Shown piece by piece: positions 21,490 through 30,980 of a stretch of 64,000 nt of DNA (within the stretch, counting starts at the first letter, position 1; the number at the start of each line of letters is the position of its first letter). The notes beneath the pieces are model-generated. The model saw only the letters and a program-made list of their open reading frames with translations. It ran no database searches and was not told the origin of the DNA. The translations under genes and the position numbers were made by a program. Origin of the DNA: Vesta saturnalis (taxonomy: Eukaryota > Arthropoda > Insecta > Coleoptera > Lampyridae); assembly GCA_036346205.1 (NCBI GenBank), contig JARFJB010001594.1, positions 2,905,501 to 2,969,500 of the forward strand, in the 5' to 3' direction.

Positions 21490-22810
21490 TGTTATTGGAT
21501 CTGTATACGAAATTTCAAATTTTTGGGTAAAGGACATTGGATTTGTGATTTATTAAGCAGTTAACAACTTTAACTTACATATAAATTTACATTGATGAAA
21601 TTCATCTTTTTTTTTATCTCATTTTTGTTTTGGTAAATTTTGGAACTACCATCATTGGCGCTCTAATTTATTGAACCTGTATACGAAATTTCAGAATTTT
21701 TGGGTAAAGGACATTGGATTTGTGATTTATTAAGCAGTTAACAACTTTAACACATATAAATTTACATTGATAAAATTCATCTTTTTATCACATTTTGGTA
21801 AATTTTGGAACTGCCATCATTGGCGCTCTAATTTATTAAACCTGTATACGAAATTTCAGAATTTTTGGGTAAAGGACATTGAGTTATGATTTATTAAGCC
21901 TTAACAACGTTCACTTACACATCAAAACTGCAAACTTTATCATTAAGAATTGAAAATTTTTTTCACATTCTTTTAGTTTTGAGAATTTTTGAGTGCTATC
22001 TTTTGCGCTCATGCCTGTTTAGTCTACATGCCGAAAATTGGAATTTTGGGTAAAGGACTACTGATTTATAAATAAATATAAATATAAATGTACGCAAGTT
22101 TCAACCTTTATGTACTATTTTCACGAGACTGTTTTGAAATTTTTATATTCTAAATTTATTTTAATGCTATCCTTGCGCTGTTATTTATTCAACATATATA
22201 CAAAAATTCAAAATTTTGAGTTAAAAATTAATCTGATATTATAAAAGAGTGTATTTATTTATTTTAAAATAGACACATACAGAAATGCTGACATACATTT
22301 CATATAACAGGATAATGTTATTGACCTTTTCTTCTTTCTTTGTAATATAAGTTTTATGGGTCATTTCTTCCTACATAATTTGAATAATTTAATAAATCAT
22401 GATAAGAAACTTCAGTGTTCATTTTAATTAAAAATAATGTGTGTAGGCATATGAGAAGAAAATTAATTCGGAAAAGGAATTGCAAAATTAACAACGTTCA
22501 GTTACGTATTGATAAAACAAAATTTTTTTATCACATTTTTGTTTTACAAATTTTGAAACTACAATCTTTGGCGCTCTTACTTATTGATATATATCGAAAA
22601 TTCAGAATTTTCGGGTAAAGGACATTGAGTTGATTTATTAGCCTTAACGACGTTCACTTACATATCAATTTTATTAGTTAAACAAAATTTTTATGACATT
22701 TATTGTTTTAACAAATTTTAGACACTGCTATCAATGGCGCTCTAATTTATTGGACCTATATTGAAAATTCGAATTTTGGGTAAAGGATTATCGAGTTGTG
22801 ATTTATTAGG
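21490..22810 (-). repeat. Roughly 190-bp satellite-like repeat, right arm inner cluster
   Basis: At least six monomers (reverse-complement orientation), each with GGCGCTCTAATTTATT and GGGTAAAGGACATT-type blocks. It holds one more monomer than the left arm: 21,490-21,735 is a tandem copy of 21,735-21,900. Confidence 0.8.
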
Positions 22811-24424
22811 CGATTAAAACCATATATATTTACATATAACTATCATTACTACCGTAATTACTTATTTACTAATACATCTCTCATTCAAATTATAATGCAC
22901 CTTTTTCATGGCACATTCACTGAAGTTGCATCATTTTCTTTTTACCTCATACAGCTCTAAATCTACCCTCAATTTTTTATTTCCTTGATTAACACCTCGA
23001 GTCTTTTCTTCCTCTCGTCAATACTTAATAATTCTTTTTCTTCTTATCATTCTTATTACTTTCACCATTTCTAGCAATAAAAGTTTACTGAATAATGCAA
23101 TCCCGGAGAAGCCTTTTTATTATAAACATGCATCCTTTCAAAACTGCTAACTTACTCAAAAACTTTTAGATTTATATGAATGATTACCTTGCAACTTTTA
23201 GCTTTGACCTTGACCAACTCCAACATTTTAAACCTCCGCTTACAGTTTAACCTTAAAAGAGCTCCAAAAGCTTGATTTCACCACCAGAGGGTGAGTGACT
23301 CCAAAATTTAAATCCCCCACCACAAGCATGCTTCAAACGTCAGTGAGACGTGGAGCGTTCTGGCATAACGAGAAAACTCACTTGACCTTGAAATAAATCC
23401 CCAGAATTATTATTTTTCTCGGGGTCAGAAATGCACCCTAGATGATAAGCCTATTGGAAAAGCTACCCTTTACCTCAAAAGTAGGGATTTATAGAAACTA
23501 CTACCTATCAGTACTACCCCAAAGTAGGTGATTAGCTTTTCTATAATATAAAACTACTTTCAGATTGTACTTGAACCTTCCCTCATGACCAGATGTTTAG
23601 GTTTTGACCTAGTTCAGTTTAGCCTGTGTTGAGAAACAACCGTCGGTTTTGGGAAACGGTTATCTATATTTGGAGAAACATCCTGGATGACTATTGTATG
23701 AGCCCACGCTTTTTATTACAATTTAGTTAATAACCATGATATTAGCCTATCATTCTTCTTGTTTCCATGACTCGTTTAGAATTGATCCTGCAGGTTTCGG
23801 CTACATTTCGATCGAATGATGTCGGGTAAGATCGGTCTGTAGGACATATGGCCTTGAAAATTTCTTGGAGACCTTGAGAATTTGCAACCACCAGATACTG
23901 TAAGCATAACGTTTAGCCAATACAGGAACCTTGATATTCAGCATAGACAACAACCTCTTGTTTCCACGAACTGATTATATTACTAGAATTCAGTAATAGG
24001 AACTCTTATTTGCTATTTCCTAGAATTTTACCTCCAAGGAATGTTAAAAGTTGACTTGTTGACCTAGATGGATAGGCTGGGTTATAACCTGAGAAATAGT
24101 TTGCATCAGAGGGCTTTTGCCAAAACAATGAATCACCTTTGTTATCAGAGGTGTGACCTTGAAAATTATAAGCATAGACTTTGAAGCGTTGGTTAGAACA
24201 ATGCATCGTCTTAGTTCTTGATTTCCTAGAATTGAGATGTATTTAGATAACAATCTATTTTTAGAAATTATAACTGAACAATGGATCGTCTTTGTTCATT
24301 CATCACAAAATTGTTAGCATAGACTTTGAACCGTTGGCTAGAACAATGGGCCCACTTTGTTCCTGATTTCTCAGAATTGAGATGTTGAATCTATTTCCAC
24401 CTGAACAATGGATCTCTCGTATAA

Positions 24425-24560
24425 CCTTCGAGGAACGGTTACCAAACAGCTATCTGTTTTGGGAAACGGCTACCTGTTTTAGGAAACGGCTACCTGTTTT
24501 AGGAAACGGCTACCTGTTTTAGGAAACAGCTACCTGTTTTAGGAAACGGCTACCTGTTTA
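24425..24560 (-). repeat. 20-bp minisatellite, right arm
   Basis: Mirror of 16,975-17,105; unit TTTTAGGAAACGGCTACCTG. Confidence 0.9.
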
Positions 24561-25394
24561 GACCACTTCAGGGCTCTAGGGGGTGTGACATGGCTTGATG
24601 ACCTTGAAACATGCATAGACAACACCTCGGGGTTTGCTTAGGTTTGTAATAAGTTACGGACAACGTCTCTAAGTAAGCTGAATGTATGGCTAGTATACAA
24701 TATAATGAAGCGATGACCTATTAGGAAAGATGATGATGATATCTTGTGGACCACATTAAACGAAAATTGAATGCGAAAACAAATAATAAATAGATATGCT
24801 CCAGTAAAGGTATTACAAAATGTTACCATAATATGTATATTTTATTTTGCTATTCCTAAGAAGCTTTAAGAGTCTAACATAAGAACTGTAATATTATACC
24901 TTCTCAATACCTTGTCAATAAAATTTAACCTTGAAGATTGGTTGGTATGAATTGTAATATGATACCAATAAATCTTAACCTTGAAGAGCTTAGCCAATAT
25001 AGCTGCAGACACACGCTACATTTTTTTTTTGTCTGGTTGTCTTCGTTAGCGTGTTGTATATGCGCTAATGCAATCTTTCCTACAGTTCCGGCGCTGGTAA
25101 TGCATCATTCTCAACCAGATATTGCTTTGGTTGGTATGAATTGTAATATGATACCAATAAATCTTAACCTTGAAGAGCTTAGCCAATATAGCTGCAGACA
25201 CCATATTATTATACACCACATTTTTTTAGTCTCATCAATAGCAGCTCTCTTCATTATGATATACCCTTCATTTAATCAAAAATAGAAGACTTTCTTTTTT
25301 TGCAACAAAAAATATATAATTTATTTCCAAACAATTATACATAGATATATATGTTATTATTTTTTTTACAGAAATGTTAAATTAGTCATCTTTC

Positions 25395-25634
25395 CTACAG
25401 TTCCGGCGCTGGTAATGCATCATTCTCAACCAGATATTGCTTAAACTTTTCAATGCGATCTTCTTTTGAACTATTCATAAAATCCTAAGGTAAGTATGCA
25501 CTTAAAGTTCTGGGTTTCAATGATAATATGTTTCCCATACTGATAGTATTCATATCAATCACTTTATATTTTGCGTCTTTTACGTTCGTGAAGGATTTAC
25601 AGAAAGTGCTACTGTTCAATGCAGATAGATCCAT
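25395..25634 (-). pseudogene. Small arm gene 2, right copy (unknown function)
   Basis: The 80-codon frame described at 15,912-16,151, with the same start, end and internal stop. Its neighbour 3' to 5' on the same strand is arm gene 1, about 120 bp away, so the two could have formed one transcription unit. No function assigned. Confidence 0.45.
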
Positions 25635-25780
25635 CTTTATTGATTCGAGAACGCTTATGAATTATAGTTGACACCGGAACTGTCCTATATATTACTGCAT
25701 CATGATGTTAGAGGGGAGAGTGCACTTTGATAATTGTATCGATAGGCTAATCTGCATCTGATGAGGATGAACTACTACCA

Positions 25781-26095
25781 TCAAGAGATGCCATCCATTT
25801 TCATTGCAAAACTGATGCAATTGCGCGCTTTCAATTCTTCTACAAAACATGTTCTACATATTTCCTTTAAATTTAAAAACTTTTCACATATCTTTACTCC
25901 TTTTTCATACTTTTTCACTAGGACGTTACACTCCGCTTCACTATAATCACCTCGCCCGTAAACCGCCTCATGTTCGGCATCGAATACTAATGCTGAAAAT
26001 TCTTGCTTCAAGCGTTCCACCGCTGTTCTCAGGTCAGTTGCTTTGGTCCATTGCTCTTGAGCGTATGCCATCCACATGTTTGACACAACACTCAC
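25781..26095 (-). CDS. Small arm gene 1, right copy: 104-residue protein, unknown
   Basis: Intact frame starting MSVVSNMWMAYAQEQWTK. It is mainly charged and helical in look, with a Cys pattern in the second half (ECNVLVKKYEKGVKICEKF, then EICRTCFVEELKARNC). A one-base shift at the end would give the tail MASLDGSSSSSSDAD, ending near 25,753, which looks like a natural acidic C-terminus; the annotated stop may therefore be a frameshift. The left-arm copy is broken. It is the only open small frame of the palindrome with protein-like composition. I know no family for it; gene identity and expression are unproven. Confidence 0.45.
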   Translation of the reverse strand: MSVVSNMWMAYAQEQWTKATDLRTAVERLKQEFSALVFDAEHEAVYGRGDYSEAECNVLVKKYEKGVKICEKFLNLKEICRTCFVEELKARNCISFAMKMDGIS

Positions 26096-26818
26096 TACCC
26101 ATTACACTATTTCCTTATATTGTTACTCTAAACGACCCCACTATGTTACATTAGTGCAGATATGAACCATCTCTTTGATTACCATACATATCTGGTTACG
26201 CGCATAAGCTACTTTCAACGATCATGCTGTCACTATACTTTTTAGCTGTAACGCGATCAACTTTTTTAGTGAGGACTTGAACCGGCCATTTTTAGCTATG
26301 ATATACAGATCAATAACCTTTGAACACACTATTTTATAGACTTCTAAGAATTGTAATATGATGATGATGATGATGATGACATTACAGTTTCTATTTTTAG
26401 CTTCGGACCTTGACCTTGTAATATGATGAGGATGGTGACATTGCAATTTCTATTTTTAGCTTGAAGTGGAGTATTCACCTTCAATGAACTCATGACCTAC
26501 TTTTTATGCATAGCTTATGAGATCATCGTCGTGACCTTCAAGTGGAGTAGATCTTGAAAATTCTATTCTTAGATTTATGATTACCTTGCAATTTCTATTT
26601 ATAGCTTTTCGCCCTGACCATTTCTAAGAAATGTTGCGAAACAGCTATCACTTTCATAGTTCAAGCACACGTCTATCGTTTACACAACAATATGCAATTA
26701 TGCATTCCATTCTAGTACAGTACTTGAATATAATATTACAAATCATACTATATGGATGCATTTTTGCAATTGCATGCTTTTACTCATTACGAGTACAATC
26801 CATTTAACTTGAATTGCA

Positions 26819-26821
<3 letters not shown>

Positions 26822-26878
<57 letters not shown>
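26822..26878. repeat. (TA)n microsatellite
   Basis: Mirror of the tract at 14,763-14,818. Confidence 0.95.
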
Positions 26879-26882
<4 letters not shown>

Positions 26883-27094
26883 AGATGTCTGAAGATTCAT
26901 TGTGAGCGTTATTATTACTTTATTTCATGAAAAATCGTTACAATCTATTTTAGAAAAAAACCGTATTACAAATAGTTTACAAATTAGTTACACCATTCTT
27001 TTATTATATCATATTTCATATTGCTGCCTAATTTATTGAGGAAAATGTATTTTAATATTCCAATAGTAAAGAGGACCTTCAAGTTTTTCCAAAT

Positions 27095-27510
27095 TTTTTA
27101 GTTCTATCATTAGCGCTCTAATTTATTGGACCTGTATACGAAATTTCAGAATTTTTGGGTAAAGGATTATCGAGTTGCGATTTATTAAGCAATTAACAAC
27201 GTTCAGTTACGTATTGATAAACAAAATTTTTTTTTATCACATTTTTGTTTTGTAAATTTGAAACTGCTATCATTGGCGCTCTCATTTATTGGACCTGTAT
27301 ACGAAATTTCAGAATTTTTGGGTAAAGGACATTGGAGTTGTGATTTATTAGCAGTTAACAACTTTAACTTACATATAAATTTTCATTTGGTAAAATTCAT
27401 CTTTTTTTTTTATCAAATTTTTTTGGTTTTAGAAATTTTGAAACTGCTATCATTGGCGCTCTAATTTATTGGACCTGTATACGAAATTTCAGAATTTTGG
27501 GTAAAGGAGA
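27095..27510 (-). repeat. Roughly 190-bp satellite-like repeat, right arm outer cluster
   Basis: Mirror of 14,165-14,560, three monomers. Confidence 0.8.
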
Positions 27511-27769
27511 AAACAAATCATAGCTATTTCTTTATTCAATAAATGCTATACATTAGATAAGCAGGACGATAATACAAATTTCCATTAAACATACAGTGTT
27601 ATATGAATTATATATACGTAGCATTTATAACATCATCAATATCTTTATAAATGTCATCTATTGTTGCAGACTGATCTCAACATACAGCTCGCTGCAATTT
27701 ATATAAGAAATATGCGTCCTACATATTACAACATGCTTAAACTTGTTAAATACCTACTGTTGACCTTGA

Positions 27770-29095
27770 CTAGAAATATGATGATCAGCTCCAAAAATTT
27801 ATATTTCCGCTAAAAGTTTAACCTTGAAAATTATTTATGATTACCTGGCAATTTCTATTTTTAGCTTTTCACCTTTTTATATTTCTAAGAAATATGACAC
27901 AACAGTAAGTCTTCGACCTTGAATACTATTTTTGATTACCTTGCAACTTTTACCTTTGACCTTGACTTAGCAGGGTTACCAACCTAACACGTTGCAATTA
28001 TGCAGTACTTGAATATAATATTACAAATCATACTATATGGATGCATTTTGCAATTGCATGCTTTTTACTCATTAGAGTACAATCCATTTAACTTGAATTA
28101 CAATTGTGTATATATATGTAAGATGTCTGAAGATTCATTGTGAGCGTTATTATCTGACCTTGAAAGCATAGACTTTAAACAATGAGCCACCTTCTTGATT
28201 TCTCAGAATAGGGCGTGGCCTCGAAACATGCATATGACTTGAGGGCAATGACCTTCAGGATAATCAACAGTCTAGTAACTTTTCTAGTGACCTTGAAGGA
28301 CTCGTGCAAGCATGACTTGAAGAGGTACCTAACACGTGGCCTTGGCAGGAGTACAAACCACGTGGCCTTTACTTAGCAGCTACCCTTAAAATAGGCAATG
28401 TTACTAACCTGTGACCTTGAAACGGAAGCGTACGTGCACGGTGAGTTAGGATCCCTATAGCTATACTACTACTTGTTAAATACCTACTGTTGACCTTGAC
28501 TATAAATATGATGATCAGCTCCAAAATTTATATTTCCTAAAAAGTTTGACCTTGAAAATTATTTATGATTACCTGGCAATTTCTATTTTAGCTTTTCACC
28601 TTTTTATATTTCTAAGAAATATGACACCACCGTAAGTCTTCGACCTTGAATACTATTTTGCCTTGCAACTTTTTACCTTTGACCTTGACTTAGCAGGGTT
28701 ACCAACCTAACACGTAGCCTTAGCAGGGACCGTTACCAACAACATGGCCTTGACTTAGCACCCAGCAATGTTACCAACCTAGAAATCTAGTGACTTTCTG
28801 GTGACAAATCTGGTGACAAATCTAGTGACAAAAGTGGGACAGGAATGGGATTTTGATTTATGATTACCTTGCAACTTTTTAGCTTTGACCTTGACCAACT
28901 ACATTTTAAATCTCCCGCTTAAAGTTCGACCTTGAAAGAGCTCCAAAGCTGATTTCACCACCAGAGGGCGAGTGACTCAAAATTTAAATCCCCACCACAA
29001 GCATGCTTGAGACGTGGAGCGCGTTCTGGCATAACGAGAAAACTCACTTGACCTTGAAATAAATCCATAAGATTTACATGGGTGACCTTGAACTG
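27770..29095 (-). promoter_or_regulatory. Directional TCAAGGTCA motif array, right arm
   Basis: Mirror of the left array, appearing as TGACCTTGA on the plus strand, so again pointing from terminus to centre. Includes the overlapping form TTTGACCTTGAC several times. Function inferred only. Confidence 0.6.
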
Positions 29096-29122
29096 GTCCA
29101 GGATCGGCCTTATATGTCTACT

Positions 29123-29128
29123 AACAGA
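29123..29128 (+). repeat. Right 6-bp target duplication (AACAGA)
   Basis: Identical to 12,625-12,630 and immediately after the terminal CT of the palindrome. Confidence 0.85.
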
Positions 29129-30780
29129 GGAACTGCTTTCATTTGCTGAATGCGAAGTTGAGACAAATAAATTTGTATATGTTGTTGGGCCTCTAACGCT
29201 AATGGAAAAGGCATAGCCTTCAACTGTGCAGGAACACTTTTCTCAAATAAATCAAATTCATGGTTTTCAGTATCTTTTGCATTCACAATGTTACTGACAC
29301 TGCTAACTTTGTCAACAAGTATATGAATTTCATTCAGTCTTCTTTTGCGTTGACCAGCACTTGACGGTGTGTTGGGTTGCCTTGGAATTGGAAGTTCATC
29401 TTCTTTCGATCTGTTTGAGTCAGATTACATTGTGTGTCATCATCATCATAAAGCACCTAAAAATGAATTGACGATGTTACTGATATGACATTTTTAATGA
29501 CAATAAATATAATAAATTTTACATAAAATGTTTCCTTTTTGGGCGCCTACTAATCATGAAGAATAGAAAGTAATTGAAGAAGGATTTCGCAGACGGTGGA
29601 ATTTTCCCGGATCCTGCGTCGCTTTAGACGGTAAACATGTTGTAATTAAGGCAGTTTTTACTAGAATTATAAGCATTCGAATAGTATTGTACTGTTAGCA
29701 GTTGTGGATCATAACTATTTCAAATACATAAATGTGGGATGGAACGGTAGAGTTTCCAATGGGGGCGTTTTCAGAAATAGTAATTTATATGCCGCTCTAA
29801 AAAATAACATGTTACTAGAAAATCATTTACTGGTGACCCATAATGCTTTTCCGCTGAAAACATACTTGGTGAATCCAACAGAAGGTCTTTAACTACCGCC
29901 TCTCAAGATCACGACGTATAGTTGAAAATGCGTTTAGGATATCAGCGGCTTGGTTTAGAGTTTTTGAAAAACCATTGCCATATAATACAAGTAAAGTAGA
30001 TAAAACGTAAAAGCATATTGTGCTTTGCAAAACTGGCTTAGAAGTTCAAAAAACAATGTAAATGCTCCAACAATGGACGTCGAAGATATTGACAACAGTT
30101 GCATTTTGCCTGGAGATTGGAGGGCAGTACCATCAGAAGGTTTGGTTTCAGTACAAATGAATACACAAAACCATTAGAATCAAGAAGCGAAGGCTGTTGG
30201 TGATAAATATGCTAACTGTTTTGTTGGCGAATGCTCAGTACCTTTGGTAATTAAGAATAATATATTAAATAAATAAGGATACAATGGTTGAGAGGATATG
30301 TAAACAATGTTTATAATAATTAAATAAATTATAATAGATATATTCCACGTGTCGAAGTTTTTATTTGTGGGCCAAATTCGTTTTTGAGTTAAATCTCATT
30401 TGAAAAGTTGTGCACCTAATTCTAAACAGCATATTTAAGCAACAAATAGTTACATATTTCATGCTTACCACGTTATCTTTCGTATCTCTTGTGTTTAGGT
30501 TCACAGATCTGAGCGCGCCATCTAGAATTGGGAACCATTTCAAATTAGGAGTATAGATATCGTGCAACCCAGACCATGATTTCATATATTCTTTTATTTT
30601 CTTAAACTCTTGTAAATATGCCGACCTTAGTCCTTTTATTTTTAATAACATTTTTTCACAGAAATTGAGTATATTCATGACTATTTTCATAGCTACGATG
30701 CAACTACGAGCTTGTTTATTCCTGTATTCTAAATGTTTAATATTCCAGAGACATTTTTGGGTTATATACTACGAAACAAA
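29129..30780 (-). pseudogene. Harbinger MADF-type DNA-binding protein, exons 1 and 2 (N-terminal part)
   Basis: Companion protein of PIF/Harbinger elements, which binds the transposon ends and brings the nuclease. Exon 1 (about 30,780-30,469) shows a MADF domain: CLWNIKHLEYRNKQAR, then KIKGLRSAYLQEFKKIKEYM and YTPNLKWFPILD. Donor GTAAGC at 30,468 and acceptor TTTTTAG at 29,457 define a 1,012-bp intron; the join reads TRDTKDNV/VLYDDDDTQ, in phase. Exon 2 (29,456-29,129) has a frame change, then DELPIPRQPNTPSSAGQRKR and the helical EAQQHIQIYLSQLRIQQMK, and is cut by the palindrome; its remainder is at 12,301-12,630. The intron contains the plus-strand nuclease exon 2. A stop lies near 30,790. 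Inactive. Confidence 0.8.
29543..30276 (+). pseudogene. PIF/Harbinger nuclease, exon 2 (catalytic part)
   Basis: Carries the DDE core: FRRRWNFPGSCVALDGKHVV (first Asp, about 29,610), VGWNGRVSNGGVFRNSN (about 29,735) and SRRRIVENAFRI (Glu, about 29,910). The second catalytic Asp is Asn here (SNGGVF for SDGGVF), and a TAG replaces a Trp codon near 29,564. Further frame changes lie near 29,660, 29,890 and 30,010. The C-terminus ends at 30,276. The 5' border reads TTTTTGG/GCGCCT, where an AG acceptor would fit if one A had become G. With exon 1 at 11,719-12,172 it forms one gene. Confidence 0.85.
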
Positions 30781-30980
30781 CTTTATTGTCCACTTGGATG
30801 TCACTTTCAAAAGTAGGTATATACTTCAACTACACACTTAACCAACCTATGAACTTGTTTACTAAATTAATTCGTGCGCGGACTTGTTTGGATGAGTCAA
30901 GTAACCAGTACAACACATCAACTTGCACGAAAAAATAGAATAATAAGTAAAAGAACAATCTGCTCGCGTCGTTATCACGA

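Larger units (their letters stand above)
12631..29122. mobile_element. Polinton/Maverick-derived giant fold-back element (16.49 kb)
   Basis: Seen: two inverted arms of roughly 7.1 and 7.4 kb around a unique centre of about 1.7-2 kb; termini AGTAGACATATAAGG and its reverse complement; exact 6-bp target duplication; a broken DNA polymerase B exonuclease-region fragment in the centre (21,156-21,425). Known: Polintons/Mavericks are 15-20 kb, start with AG, have terminal inverted repeats and make 6-bp duplications, and carry protein-primed polB. Inferred: this is a non-autonomous, deleted and arm-expanded derivative. I find no integrase, ATPase, protease or capsid gene. Typical Polinton terminal repeats are hundreds of bases, so 7-kb arms are unusual. 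It is inserted in exon 2 of the MADF gene of a Harbinger transposon. Confidence 0.78.
21735..29122 (-). repeat. Right arm of the palindrome
   Basis: Reverse complement of the left arm, element for element: 190-bp repeats, copy of the outermost segment (23,170-23,405), 20-bp minisatellite (24,425-24,560), small frames, (TA)n (26,822-26,878), 190-bp repeats (27,095-27,510) and the motif array (27,770-29,095) ending at the terminus. Apart from two small conserved frames, no gene is visible. Confidence 0.85.

Noticed and set aside
14165..28500. CRISPR-like array from regularly spaced motifs
   Set aside because: Monomers are degenerate satellite units in a eukaryotic transposon; no constant repeat with unique spacers and no cas genes.
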